64,000 bases of DNA from Aradus depressus (lineage: Eukaryota > Arthropoda > Insecta > Hemiptera > Aradidae): contig OY759218.1 of assembly GCA_963662175.1 (NCBI GenBank), forward strand, positions 24,078,051 through 24,142,050, in the 5' to 3' direction. The notes under the pieces are model-generated. The model saw nothing but the letters and a program-made list of their open reading frames with translations, was not told where the DNA came from and ran no database searches. This document shows, piece after piece, positions 11,440 to 61,234 of this stretch. The translations under genes and the position numbers were made by a program. Every line of letters begins with the position of its first letter. Within the stretch, counting starts at the first letter, position 1.

Positions 11440-11745
11440 GACGCGTCCGGCAAAAGGAAATCGACTATCGCAAATTAAATGAAAAGGCGATAAAAGAAAA
11501 GTTTCCATTAACAAATATCGAAGACCTATTTGTAAAAATCGGTTATGCCACATATTTTTCGGAAATTGATCTGGCGTCAGGTATTTCATCAAATATCAAT
11601 GAAATTTCAACGGAAAATGACCATTATGAATTTTTGCGCATGCCCTTCGCCTTAAAGAACGCCTCATCGAAACAATGAACATTATATTCGCTAGATGCTT
11701 CTCGTTCTCATCTATATCGATGATATAATCGTCTTCAACAACTAT
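11440..11745 (+). pseudogene. Ty3/gypsy reverse transcriptase relic
   Basis: Conceptual reading has D-Y-R-K-L-N-E-K-A-I, P-L-T-N-I-E-D-L, the F-S-E-I-D-L-A-S-G block, H-Y-E-F-L-R-M-P-F and L-K-N-A; a Y-x-D-D-like region near 11720 is broken. Stops and frame changes are present, no LTRs were recognised, and a hAT element cuts in 80 bases later. An old insect LTR-retrotransposon fragment. Confidence 0.8.
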
Positions 11746-11821
11746 CTGAAACTAGCAGTCCTTTTATAAAATATATTGAAATAATTAATCATTACTTATT
11801 ATTCAATATGGGATCGATATC

Positions 11822-12442
11822 CAGGGGCGTAGCAAGGATTTTGAGCAGGGGGGGGGGGGGGAAGTTAGGCTACGAGGGTGGGGGGTATAGACTCCCGGGG
11901 GCACAGCCCGAAATTTCCGAGGTTAGCGTTGCAGACTTTTTGTTATTAATTTGGGAGACTCGGACCTCTAGAAGCTCCCCCTGAGGTAACCACTGACTGT
12001 AATACTTAAGTTGACTTTAAATGAACAGCCAAAATGTAAAGCGCAGCAGCAGCAAATGCACGCTATGGTTTCTGTGCTTTTAGAATTAAATTACTCAAAT
12101 CCAATAGCATGCATTTGAATTTTTACTGCGCATGTCAAATCAGCTTTAAGAGTATAAAGTATAACATAAATGACGATTTTGAGCGAGGAAATGAAATGAT
12201 CAAATCCATATATATTTAAATAAATGTAATATGACTTGTTTTGTACATATACATTTATGTAAGAGCTGATTGCTGATTTAGGAATCAGACGCAAGGGAAA
12301 TTTGAAGATCCTATTGGTAACTTGCAAGCAATCCATTTTAAATAAAAACATTTTTTTTTTAGTTTATTTAAATTTTATCTTGTTTTTTTTGCATGCGCCC
12401 CCCTCCCCCCCCCCCCCCCCCCCCCCCCCGGCTATGCCCCTG
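11822..12442. mobile_element. Non-autonomous hAT element (621 bp)
   Basis: 8-bp target duplication TCGATATC (11814-11821, 12443-12450). Ends CAGGGGCGTAGC and GGCTATGCCCCTG are inverted; a G-run follows the left end and a C-run precedes the right end. The interior shares GATTGCTGATTTAGGAATCAG and GGTAACTTGCAAGCAAT with the element at 32289 in reverse orientation. No transposase. Confidence 0.9.
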
Positions 12443-12674
12443 TCGATATCTGTTATTATCAAAACAAAGAGACACTCATTTTTTCCAATTTTAGAATAAG
12501 GCTCGTTAGGTTAGAGAATAAGGAAATCATACCTAATATCGTAATCCCTCTAATTTTAGTTTAATACTATTCATGATATGAATTTAAAATATTTATTCAT
12601 AGACTTAGAAGACTCTAACTTTAAAATTAATCATAATTCAGTGTAATATGTTATTACTCTTTTAGCCTATTTTA

Positions 12675-12900
12675 AATGTAGTTCCACCGATAAATGTCGA
12701 AAAACCACCAAAGGCAACCAACAGCCAGAAGCAATACCTGAATATCAATGGTCGAGAACAGCCTCATTCAGCTTTACCAAGTATGTGTCGCAACCAACGT
12801 ACAAAGAAGCGCTACGTCAACTGTCCTTCGCTGAATACTTTGATAGTTGCTACAGTGCCCCTTTGTTTAAATTTCTTGACAAGGACGGTCCAGAATTATA
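12675..12900 (+). other. Unidentified open stretch, possible exon or relic
   Basis: Two overlapping frames stay open. One runs through S-F-S-F-T-K-Y-V-S-Q-P-T-Y-K-E-A-L and ends at TAG 12899-12901; the other runs through P-P-K-A-T-N-S-Q-K-Q-Y-L and ends later. GTAG precedes TTCCACC, so an acceptor is possible but its pyrimidine tract is weak. Base composition is less AT-rich than nearby DNA. No family recognised. Confidence 0.3.
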
Positions 12901-13228
12901 GTATTATTGAGCTGGCAAACTATTTCAAGATGAGAGAGGGCTCCTAAGGAATTATATTCGACACAACACCGTTCCACTTATTTCACAACATTTTCAAGGA
13001 ATGTTCAGGGTGAACATGAAAGTAGAAAGGCTATTTAGTGTACCTGAGTTTTAAGAGGGGGGGGGGGGGGGCGCTAATAAGAGGGGTTGTAAAATATTAT
13101 CACATCGTTTTAGAGTTCTTGATAAGAGCATTTCTAAAATATAATAATATTTATTTTCGTTAAACCATAACATGGTAATAAGGGGGTATGTCATAAAAAT
13201 GTATACATGAAGATATTTCAAGATTCGA

Positions 13229-13584
13229 GGGCGCCGGTAGCTCAGTGGTATGCGTGCTTGTCTTCTGAGATCAAGAACGTGGGTTCGTAACCCGACCGAG
13301 GCCCTTAGTTCATTTTATCTGGGAGGTAAAATAAACTTAAGCACACCATCTTTCGGATGGGACGTTAAGCGATGGTCCCGAGCCTGTACGATGTCAGGTA
13401 CTCGTTGAAGACCCCTGCCCTAGGTGAATAAAAATTTAGGGTAGGCAAAATTTAGGACTCCCATAGTAAAGTCGGGCTCATGTCCACCAGAGTGACGAAA
13501 GAGCGCTCTGGTAGTAGGCGAAATGACCTCGTAGTTAAAGCCCGGGCATGAGTCATAAAAACCTAACCAAATCTAACCTATTTT
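13229..13584 (+). mobile_element. tRNA-derived SINE, full length
   Basis: The head resembles a tRNA: GGGCGCCGGTAGCTCAGTGG (box A) and GTGGGTTCGTAACCC (box B). The body includes GATGGGACGTTAAGCGATGG, CAGGTACTCGTTGAAGACC and GCCCGGGCATGAGTCATAAA. The tail is CCTAACC-like. Flanks share AAGATTC(G/A)A, a likely target duplication. Confidence 0.85.
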
Positions 13585-14199
13585 AAGATTCAATAACTGT
13601 TTATATATCTAATTCAAGTCAGACCACATGTGATCAGTATCATCACAAGTGGTACAAAATAAAATAAAATAAAAAAAAAAAATATTAACAATTGAAAAAA
13701 GTAGTCAGTGAGTCACCAGTATGTACTTCCACAGCATAAATTAATCAATCGCTCTCTCTCCAAAGCCAATGGAATTATTTTAGGGAAGGGACACAGTTCA
13801 ACCTGAATTTCAAAAACTTTCAGGGGATGTTAAGGATGAACGAGGAAACGCCTTGACTATTTAGCGTTCTTGGAAGGCCGCTATAGAGGGAGGCTTTAGA
13901 ATTTGTTTTAGCAACATACAAGCAGGACACATGGCAAGGACAGTTCAAACATATCATAACCCTGAGTTCTTGACATTTCGATCTGAACTCAAAATGTTTA
14001 TGGAACTTAACTTGGTTTTGTTGGCGTGACTACTTACCAAAGAGGGGGCTATTAAACCCTTAAGTAGCATAAGCCCTCTGTTTTAATACAAAGACAAAAA
14101 AAGTAATGACGAAACGTTACTTCTGGGCAACGCCGGGTATATCACTTATTGTTAGTATAGGATATGGCCTGATTTCCCCAGGCTTGGATTGTTGTTCAC

Positions 14200-14359
14200 C
14201 TGAAGGATGGGTTGAAGAGATGATCGGCTTGGTGTCTTTGTACCAGGTGAGGAAAGGAGCCTTCCCTCCAGAGACAAGGCAGCTCATCTCGACCGGCTTC
14301 CCCACGTCGACCACCACTTCCCGGCCAGGGACCAGGCTCACCGACAGAGGGATACCAAT
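14200..14359 (-). CDS. Isolated Ig-domain exon, Dscam-like
   Basis: Minus-strand open stretch between TTTTGCCAG and CTTCAG|GTGAAC. Encodes P-L-S-V-S-L-V-P-G-R-E-V-V-V-D-V-G-K-P-V-E-M-then S-C-L-V-S-G and L-T-W-Y-K-D, the first half of an immunoglobulin domain as in cell-adhesion proteins such as Dscam. It is GC-richer than its surroundings. No partner exon with the second cysteine was found nearby. A 3'-Helitron-like end (CAACGCCGGGTAT) lies within 100 bases, so a captured fragment or a lone exon of a larger gene is possible. Confidence 0.6.
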
Positions 14360-14523
14360 CTGGCAAAACAGAAAACATAAGGTGAAATATATTACAAAAA
14401 TCCCTGCATATATTTGAAAAGTATTGCAATAAATGGAAATGAAAACAACATAATTCAAAAACTGAAGCGAAAACTTTTACAAATTATATACACCAAGGGA
14501 CTTAAGCATCCAATTTTATTATC

Positions 14524-14826
14524 CTTTCCCTGTTAGCTCTAGTGTGGGAGACATAAAGTTGCCTACCCAGGTTTAGTTATCTAAGGTTATAATAATACAT
14601 TTATTTCTGTTAAACCATAACATGGCAATAGTACACGGTAGGGGGTCTTTAACGAGTATCTGACATCGCATTCGAAGCCATCGCTTAACCTTAACGTCCC
14701 ATCCGAAGAACGGCGTGCTCAAGGTTTTAACCTTCCCGATAAAAAATCTAAGAGCCTTGGCAGGGTATCGAACCCGCGATCTTGGTCTCAGTAGGCTAGC
14801 ATGCTACCTCTGAACTACCGGGGCCC
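14524..14826 (-). mobile_element. tRNA-derived SINE, diverged copy
   Basis: Antisense copy with head complement ACCGGGGCCC at 14817-14826 and box B complement GTATCGAACCCGC; many substitutions from the 15185 copy, and the tail region is not clear. Confidence 0.65.
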
Positions 14827-15184
14827 TCAGATCAGAAAACTTCAAGAAAAGTCATTCATGAATTGAAAGCCATTGAAGTAAAAGCCACACTTTAATTGCC
14901 TGTTTGCCACCTAATAACTCAAAAATGGTTGATCGCATATTCAAGAAACTTTCAGGGTATTTCAAAGAAGGCCTCACACAGAAAAGAGGCTATGTAGCAT
15001 CTCGAAATTAACAAGGGGGCACATAAAATGATAGCTAGCTTTTCAACGGTTGATTGGATTTTCATAAAATATCACAACTAGCAATAACCCAGATTGGAAA
15101 ATAGCGAAGGGCAGTTGGGAGGAGGTGGGAGGGGGGAACATTAAATTGTACTATTTTATTGTTGTAAGGGTGGGTTTACGGTAG

Positions 15185-15516
15185 TTAGGTTAGGTTTTAT
15201 GACTCATGCCCGGGCTTTAACTACGAGGTCATATCGCCTACTACCAGAGTGCTCTTTCGTCACTCTGGTGGACATGAGCCCGACTCTACTGTGGGAGTCC
15301 TAAATTTTTATTCATCTAGGATAGGGGTCTTTAACGAGTACCTGACATTCTACAGGCTCGGGACCATCGCTTAACGTCCCATCCGAAGGACGGCGTGCTT
15401 AAGTTTATTTTACCTCCCAGATAAAATAAACTAAGGGCCTCGGTCGGGTTACGAACCCACGAACTTGAGCTCAGAAGTCAAGCACGCATACCACTGAGCT
15501 ACCGGCGCCCTCAGGA
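15185..15516 (-). mobile_element. tRNA-derived SINE, full length
   Basis: Flanked by the 9-bp duplication TTACGGTAG (15176-15184, 15517-15525). Head complement ACCGGCGCCC at the right, box B complement GGTTACGAACCC; left end TTAGGTTAGGTTTTATGACTC, so the tail is made of CCTAA units. Confidence 0.88.
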
Positions 15517-15534
15517 TTACGGTAGTGTAGGGGA

Positions 15535-16015
15535 AGTTATATAATCGATCAAAAATTCATTGATGAATTTTCAACAGAATTTCATGTTTTCCGCCCTCCT
15601 GATTCTAAAAATGAAAAAAGTAGTGGGTATGCGTGTCTGTTAACACGATAACTCCCGACAAAATGAATGTATCAACACGAACTTTTATGTGGAGGCTTAA
15701 CACAAAAACCTATAATAACTGTCGTTCTAGTGAACGCATTGACACAAAATTCATAAGTAATGCAAAGCCCTCTTAGGACGACACCTATTAATTTTTAGCG
15801 GAAGGGGAGGGGGCAGAGAAGAGAGGCTCGACTCAAATACCATAATAACTGCCGATGTAATGAATTTATCGACACAAAATTCAGTATGATTCCGAAGCCA
15901 CTATGTAGTTAAGTCAAATATTTCGTTTTAGCCCTAACGGTCGATTGGTTTTGGAGGGAGAGAGAAAACGTAATTGATTAATTCTTACTGGGGAGGTAGA
16001 TAGCCGGTGATTCAC
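15535..16015. repeat. Copy of the CTTCCCC interspersed repeat family
   Basis: Contains TGCCGATGTAATGAAT, ATTCAGTATGA, GGTCGATTGGTTTTGGAGG and the end CTGGGGAGGTAGATAGCC, closely related to 33110-33590. No open frame of note. Confidence 0.55.
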
Positions 16016-16297
16016 TTACATTTTTATCCTTTGTTCGGTCTATCTAACATAATGTTACTAACCTGCCAGATATTTGACTAACCTGCTTATAGTTACTAAC
16101 TGGGCAACCTCCTGGTACATGATTAATATGTTAGAGAGAGCTCAGTGTTACCATGCATTTAAATATACTTATTACATCTCCTTTACACTAAATTCTATTT
16201 ACAACACATATAAACTACATAAGAAGTATATACATATATATATATATACATACATGCATTGAGAAGTGCAAGAAATAGAAATGATTAGCAAAGACTA

Positions 16298-16819
16298 TCA
16301 TATATATAAAGCTGAAAATGTCTGTGCGTTGTACCGCTATAACTCACGAACGGCTTGATGGATTTGATTGTTTTTTTTAAATTTGTTCGTCATCGTCTGT
16401 GGAAGGTTATAGGCGTATTAGTACCTCAATATCTGGTCCATCCCAGCATCCACCCACGCAATCTTTGTAACTCAAAAACCACTGCAATGATTAATGAGGA
16501 ATCTTTTTGAATAGATAAGTTTTATCTACCGGAAGGTTAAGGTCTATTTTTTAATCAACCCCTGGTCCATCCCAGCATCCACTCACGCAATCTTTGTAAC
16601 TCGAAAACCATTGCAACGATTAATGAGAAATCTTTTTGAATAAATTAGTTTTAGCTCCAAAGCTAGCGTTACTACAGTTGAAGGACTATAAGCCTTATTC
16701 CGTATGAATAATTGAAAATTATAACATCATGAATGTACTGTCGAGGAACTGAATAGCCTTATAGGAGATATTGGGAGAAAAGTCAAAGTTCCCCGGGCAA
16801 CGCCGGGTATTACTGCTAG
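16298..16819 (+). mobile_element. Non-autonomous Helitron (522 bp)
   Basis: Starts TCATATATATAAAGCTGAA after a host A and ends with a GC-rich hairpin (CCCGG GCAACG CCGGG, 16792-16807) then CTAG before a host T, as Helitrons do. The flanks continue as the sequence inverted at 5500-5590, which lacks the element and so shows the empty site. No Rep/helicase. Confidence 0.85.
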
Positions 16820-17014
16820 TCAGTATATATCAGATTGATCATGCAACTATCTCAAAGTATTCCTTATTTATTCGTCTCTAATTTTATTTTTTCTTTATTT
16901 ATTCTTTTTTTTTTTTTCTTTGTTATTATATTATAGTTTATTCGTCAGGTTATTAACAGTTATAAAGAGGATTGTTTTTAAAAATTAGGCTCTAACTAAT
17001 CAGTAACCTTCAGA

Positions 17015-17091
17015 TTTTTTGCAGAAATGTTGTGAACACTTATTACAAATAAAGAAAAAAACTAATGTATTTTATAAATATTGTCTAATTC

Positions 17092-17138
<47 letters not shown>

Positions 17139-17190
17139 CATGGGAGTACTTTCGGTATTATACGTATTTGGAAAATAGACAATATTTATA
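17015..17190. mobile_element. Penelope-type terminal foldback with (TA)n centre
   Basis: Contains AAATATTGTCTAATTCAC and its inverted partner AAAATAGACAATATTTA around a TA microsatellite (17097-17133) and GGGAGTACTTTCGGTATTA, all related to the ends of the 7456-10445 element. The left extension GAAATGTTGTGAACACTTA matches the extension at the Penelope right end. Confidence 0.65.
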
Positions 17191-18275
17191 TTAAAAATCA
17201 ATAGTTTTACTTCCCCAGCTATACGAAATATAGCGGAAAAATTCCATGTTTCCGACCTCTAGAAAGTATGCTTGATGTAATGAAAAATATGAAAAATACA
17301 TTTTATTCTTTCATTTTTTAACATAACATTATTAATAAAATACTCAAATAAAACAATAAATGATATTTGTATAATGGATTAAATAACTTTTTTTCTTTTT
17401 GCTTTGGCTCGTGCGAAAACATGATATCATAATCAATTTCTTGCACCAACTGATGAACAATAATGCAAGTGCATTAGTCTGTCTTGATCCATACTTGCAT
17501 GCAAATAATTTTTTTCTACTCTTTTTAACGTGGAAAATTATCGTTCTCCAGAACAATTCGTTGAGGGAATACTTAAATAAATGCGTAAAGCAATATTTAT
17601 GTTAGGATAAATCTCGTAAAGATCACGTGAAAGCAACAGAGCACTTATGTTTGATGCAGAACGTATACCCTCATTTTCTCTGTCTAATAACTGGGGCTCG
17701 CGGGCCTAAGCCTAAATTCGTCGCTGATCATAACTTCAATTTATATATTATCCTATCAAAATATTAAAACCAAACTTATGAACTACAGGGGAGAGCCAAC
17801 ATTTGTAGTAGAGGTAAATAGCTGAAGTTTATGATGAAACTGGTTTCGCCAGGTCGTATAGACTCTGAGATACGTTTTGAAAAAATGTTTAAAAAGAAAC
17901 AAGACGGTTCTAATCCAGTTAAAATTCTAGATGATATATTTTCAGTTCTTCTGTCAATTATATTTATTATTATGTATGATTAAATGCATATTATAAATAC
18001 TACATGAATAATACATAATTATATATGATATTTTGTTATTTAAAGTAAATATTTAACACTTTAACGACCAAGGCAAAATGTGGCTATTTCTTCCTGGGAC
18101 CGGCGCAAAATACGACAATTTTTCATTGGGGTCAAGGCGTAATCCGAAAAATTTCCCGTGGGACCAAGTTTTTTATCGCATATTTCGATTTATTTTATTG
18201 TTATAAGTAAGTGTATAGAGCTCAGATGCCCAGGAAACGCGTACTTATAGTACATCTAAAAAAAAAAATAAAAAA
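17190..18275. other. AT-rich DNA without recognised gene
   Basis: Begins with a fragment near ACTTCCCCAGCTATACG (17209), resembling the end of the CTTCCCC repeat family. A small open frame near 17399-17605 shows no family signature. Nothing else recognised before the 516-bp array. Confidence 0.4.
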
Positions 18276-18282
18276 AAAACCG

Positions 18283-19974
18283 TAATATTTACCATATTTT
18301 ATACATTTTTTATAATTATTTTATACATTTTTTATAAATATTTTATACATTTTTTATAATTATTTTATATTGCAATTGAAATTGAAAAGAAGTTCCCTCT
18401 ATTATGAAGGCACTGTACCGTGTTTAACACGTCATCTCTCTTCAAAATTCCCTTAGTGCGTGTGAGCATTTTTTTCTTGAAGAAGGTGAGTTTTGTTAAA
18501 AAAATTAAATTAGATATATAATTTTCACTTCGATTTTGATTTTTTCATAGATATAGGACTTGTGATATTTGGTAAATTCTTTTTAAGATTATATAATTCA
18601 GAAAATACGCTGCCATTCAGCGAGTTTTGTAGATACTTTTGACCAAACTTTTTTTGTTTGATTCACTCATAATTAAAAGCAGGTTACAGCGGTGAGAGTC
18701 AGGAATAAACATAACTAATATTGAATTTTTAGCGTTTTTTAAAAAATTTCAATTTTTTTCAAAATGTTTCTTATAATTAGAGAAATATTGAAGATAATAA
18801 TATTTACCATATTTTATACATTTTTTATAATTATTTTATACATTTTTTATAAATATTTTATACATTTTTTATAATTATTTTATATTGCAATTGAAATTGA
18901 AAAGAAGTTCCCTCTATTATGAAGGCACTGTACCGTGTTTAACACGTCATCTCTCTTCAAAATTCCCTTAGTGTGTGTGAGCTTTTTTTTCTTAAAGACA
19001 GGTGAGTTTTGTTAAAACAATTACACTAGATATATAATTTTCACTTCGATTTTGATTTTTTCATAGATATAGGACTTGTGATATTTGGTAAATTCTTTTT
19101 AAGATTATATAATTCAGAAAATACGCTGCCATTCAGCGAGTTTTGCAGATACTTTTGACCAAACTTTTTTTGTTTGATTCACTCATAATTAAAAGCAGGT
19201 TACTGCGGTGAGAGTCAGGAATAAACATAACTAATATTGAATTTTTAGCGTTTTTTAAAAAATTTCAATTTTTTTCAAAATGTTTCTTATAATTAGAGAA
19301 ATATTGAAGATAATAATATTTACCATATTTTATACATTTTTTATAATTATTTTATACATTTTTTATAAATATTTTATACATTTTTTATAATTATTTTATA
19401 TTGCAATTGAAATTGAAAAGAAGTTCCCTCTATTATGAAGGCACTGTACCGTGTTTAACACGTCATCTCTCTTCAAAATTCCCTTAGTGTGTGTGAGTTT
19501 TTTTTTCTTAAAGACAGGTGAGTTTTGTTAAAACAATTACACTAGATATATAATTTTCACTTCGATTTTGATTTTTTCATAGATATAGGACTTGTGATAT
19601 TTGGTAAATTCTTTTTAAGATTATATAATTCAGAAAATACGCTGCCATTCAGCGAGTTTTGCAGATATTTTGACCAAACTTTTTTTGTTCGATTCACTCA
19701 TAATTAAAAGCAGGTTACAGCGGTGAGAGTCAGGAATAAACATAACAAATATTGAATTTTTGGCGTTTTTTTAAAAAATTTCAATTTTTTTCAAAATGTT
19801 TCTTTTCAAAATTACTTTATTATTTTCAATGACTTTTTAATATACTTCTTCATTTCTAAAAAAAATGTGTTATATTTTCACTAATACATAACGAAACGTA
19901 GTTCCCTCGTGTATGTATTCTGTTTAACACGTCATCTCTCTTCAAAATCCCCTTAGTGCTTTTTTTAAAGACAG
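18283..19974 (+). promoter_or_regulatory. Tandem 516-bp array just upstream of InR exon 1, with repeated splice donors
   Basis: Three units start at 18283, 18799 and 19315 (516-bp steps) and a partial fourth covers about 19893-19990. Each contains GTTCCCTC, then a GTGTTTAACACGTCATCTCTC-type block split by small changes, CTTCAAAAT(T/C)CCCTTAG, and a donor: GAAG|GTGAGT after 18485, ACAG|GTGAGT after 19001, 19517 and 19974. Exon 1 begins at 20028 behind an acceptor. I infer multiplied first exons or promoters; no TATA box was clear. Confidence 0.6.
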
Positions 19975-20027
19975 GTGAGTTTTGTTAATAGTTCGAATTT
20001 TTTGAGAATTTTCTATTGTATTTGCAG

Positions 20028-58442
<38,415 letters not shown>

Positions 58443-58910
58443 AGAACTACTCTCTCAACGAATATGAGGACAATTATACCAACAGGAGCAACCCCCATTT
58501 TTCAAAAAAAAAAAAATTCCCTATATTTATTCCGTCCCTTGGTTGCCTCTGTTTTGTCCTCTGTCCTTTTATATATTTCATTTTTAAATAAATTTAATGT
58601 TTTTTGAGAATTTTCTTTTCTTTATGAGTTGATATTTGAGAGGAACCCATAGAACATATTTGATCACAAAAATGCATATAATAAATAAGTGCATAGCCTT
58701 GAAATACAGAATGGAAAAGTACAGTGGAACCTAGCTTAACGAGCAGTAAGCGAAGCAATTTTCCCCATCTACATAAAGGGGCAATCCACGCTAAAATCAT
58801 ACAATTGTTCTCCGATTTCGCTCAAATTTAGCAGGTGGTTTCTTTCTACCACTAAACATATGAATTTTACGTGAGTTAGGTATCACTATTAGCATAGCGA
58901 AAGGAACGGA

Positions 58911-59960
58911 TACACTAGACACACTATTGACAAGATAAAACGTTAAGTCATTAACAAAATACATTTAAAAGAACTTTCAAAATTAGACACAACAAATAAT
59001 ACAAGGACTAAGAAATGGGTAATTTACCATATTTTGGAGGAATGTCTGAACAAATAGGCAATACACTCAAAAAATAGGATTTTCGGGTTAGTTTCAGAAC
59101 AAACAATACAATATACAAATATCTGAAACACTAAAGAACAAAATAAAAGTGAAGAAAAAAGTGGAGTTTACTAACTGGAATGTAATTCTTGCAATCTAGT
59201 TTTTGTTGGTCAAACTGGAAGATCATTTAAGAACAGGGTAAAAGAACACATATCAGAAATAGGGTTACACACTGACACAAACTCAGTAAAATCAACTTTC
59301 AAAATCATTGAATAAACCTGTTTGTTCCAACCTGCTTAAAGTTACTAACCTGTTTAAAGTTACTAACCTACTTAAAGTTACTCTGGTTCAACGCAATCAT
59401 CATATGCAAGAACAACGAAATAGGGTTACACACTGACACAAATCAGTAAAATCTACTTTTGCACAAAACATCAACGAATACTAACACTATTTTGACATAA
59501 ATACAGGCTTACAGTACCTACATTTCTGTAACAAAGGTACATTACTCAACTCACTGGAACAACTGGAAATAAACAGTGAACTACAAAAAGGAAATTGTAT
59601 GAACGAGCAGATCAATCTCACATATTCACCCTTTTATCGCCAATAATATAATCCTCCAGTCTCTGTGTACGTACTTACTTTCTCAAGACGTATGTATTTT
59701 ATTTTCCTTTGTATATTTATTAGTCTTTGATATATTTCATGTACGCATACATAATATGTATTCTTTAAATGTGTGATGTTAGAGATGACGTGGCAAACAT
59801 GTTCGTGGCATTAAGATGGCGGAAACTCTGGGATGGCGTGGGTTGATTAAAATACACATTATGTATACCATACTGTACTCCCATATATTTTATATGTCTT
59901 GTGAAATAGACAATAAAAAAAACATTCGTGTTTACTTTATAATTTATTCATTTCAGTATT
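58911..59960 (+). pseudogene. Penelope-like element relic (copy B)
   Basis: Counterpart of 1905-2900, with the same breaks plus a short local duplication of AAAGTTACTAACCT near 59340. It was therefore inserted and decayed before the block was duplicated. Confidence 0.8.
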
Positions 59961-60654
59961 AGAAATGGAATCACAGTTTAATGAGGGGTCAGGAGGCCTC
60001 CCACTCTCCGCAGACATGTTTTTAAATTGCGAATCACACTATGATTTTACTGTGAAAAAACAAACGGAGAGGAAATTAAATAGTAATAATTAATCAATTT
60101 TAAAAAGAATGAGAAAAAAAATCGATATATATAGTATATATGTATAATGTAATGAACTAAAGTTTCCTACTTCATAATTATTCGTATCATTATCTTTAAA
60201 GAGAAAACTAAAGGCAATAACTATGAGGAACAATAAAAATAAATTTAAAAAATGGAGACAATAAACTAAAATTTAAAAAAAAGAAAAAGAGAAATAATGA
60301 ATGAAAGAAGTCTCTTATCTGCTTGATCCTTCGGAGGTCCGCACTGACGAAGGTGAAGAACACGACTGATATCGATTTTTAAACCCCAAATTTATTGCGA
60401 CAAGTTCTTAAACTACTTAACATATAAGCTTATAACTTCGAACACTACTTTAATTATCGATAGTTAAGTTTATTTTCGAAGTTTTAAAGACGTATCATTC
60501 ATTAAAATTGGTTGAGTGGACTGCGCAATACACGATTAAATTAGTTTTCAAAAATTTCCAAATAAGTAGTCCAGTCAATTTTCGGTCAAAATGTTTTTAT
60601 CCTGATTCTGCCAAAAATCCAGATATAAGGTTTTTTTTTCTATTTCTTGGTGGT

Positions 60655-60870
60655 AGGCAGATGTAGTGGACTAACTTGTTAAATAAGTAATTAGATTTAT
60701 CAGTCCAACATATTTTTTTTATTTATACCACAACTAGTTTCGGCAATTTGCCATCTTCAGGTGGTGAATCTTTCTAGAGAAGAGGTCGAGGGACACGTTC
60801 GAGTATCATCAGGGTCCAGCTGGTCGGACTGGTTGGACTGATAAATCTAAATACGTATTTATTTAAGGGT
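60655..60870. mobile_element. Foldback element with hammerhead motif (copy B only)
   Basis: Arms: AGATTTATCAGTCCAAC and GTTGGACTGATAAATCT. The 5' extension TTTCTTGGTGGTAGGCAG matches 45479. Same family as 45515-45706. Confidence 0.75.
60727..60765 (-). ncRNA. Hammerhead ribozyme-like motif
   Basis: Minus strand: ACCAC, CTGAAGA, stem II GGCAA/TTGCC, GAA, ACTAGT palindrome, T, GTGGT. All core positions and stems present. Confidence 0.68.
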
Positions 60871-61234
60871 TTTTTTGTATGAGAAACAAGAATCTGGTCT
60901 TCATTTTGGCGAAAAAAAATTCTAGATGTACTTTGGTTCGTATAATCCCAAAAAATCTGCGAAATATGACCCGAATGAAATTATTACCTTGGAAATCACA
61001 TCAAATTCAAAGTTTTCACTCACTAATATCGTAACTTTTCAAATACATATTAAAAATCAGAACTCATTCATTCGCTTTTTTAATCCTCCCTACAATATTC
61101 TATATTGTTAAATGAATTTTTTTGTCTTTTTATTTTTGTTAGTGTAATAATCTTAACTGGGGTATACAAATACAATTAAAAACAACAATGAAGAATTCAA
61201 GACATTCAAAATTAATTAAAAAACAAAAAAAATT

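Noticed and set aside
12302..12499. 65-codon frame with a proline run
   Set aside because: The prolines come from the hAT C-run; not a gene.
13229..13302. True tRNA gene
   Set aside because: Only the promoter boxes are tRNA-like; the same head begins several SINE copies with body, tail and target duplications.
14106..14417. Plus-strand 103-codon frame over the Ig exon
   Set aside because: The minus strand has the Ig motifs and splice sites; the plus frame has no family pattern.
18283..19800. Satellite DNA array without function
   Set aside because: Not dismissed outright, but the few units, position at the coding start and conserved splice donors favour a promoter/first-exon duplication.
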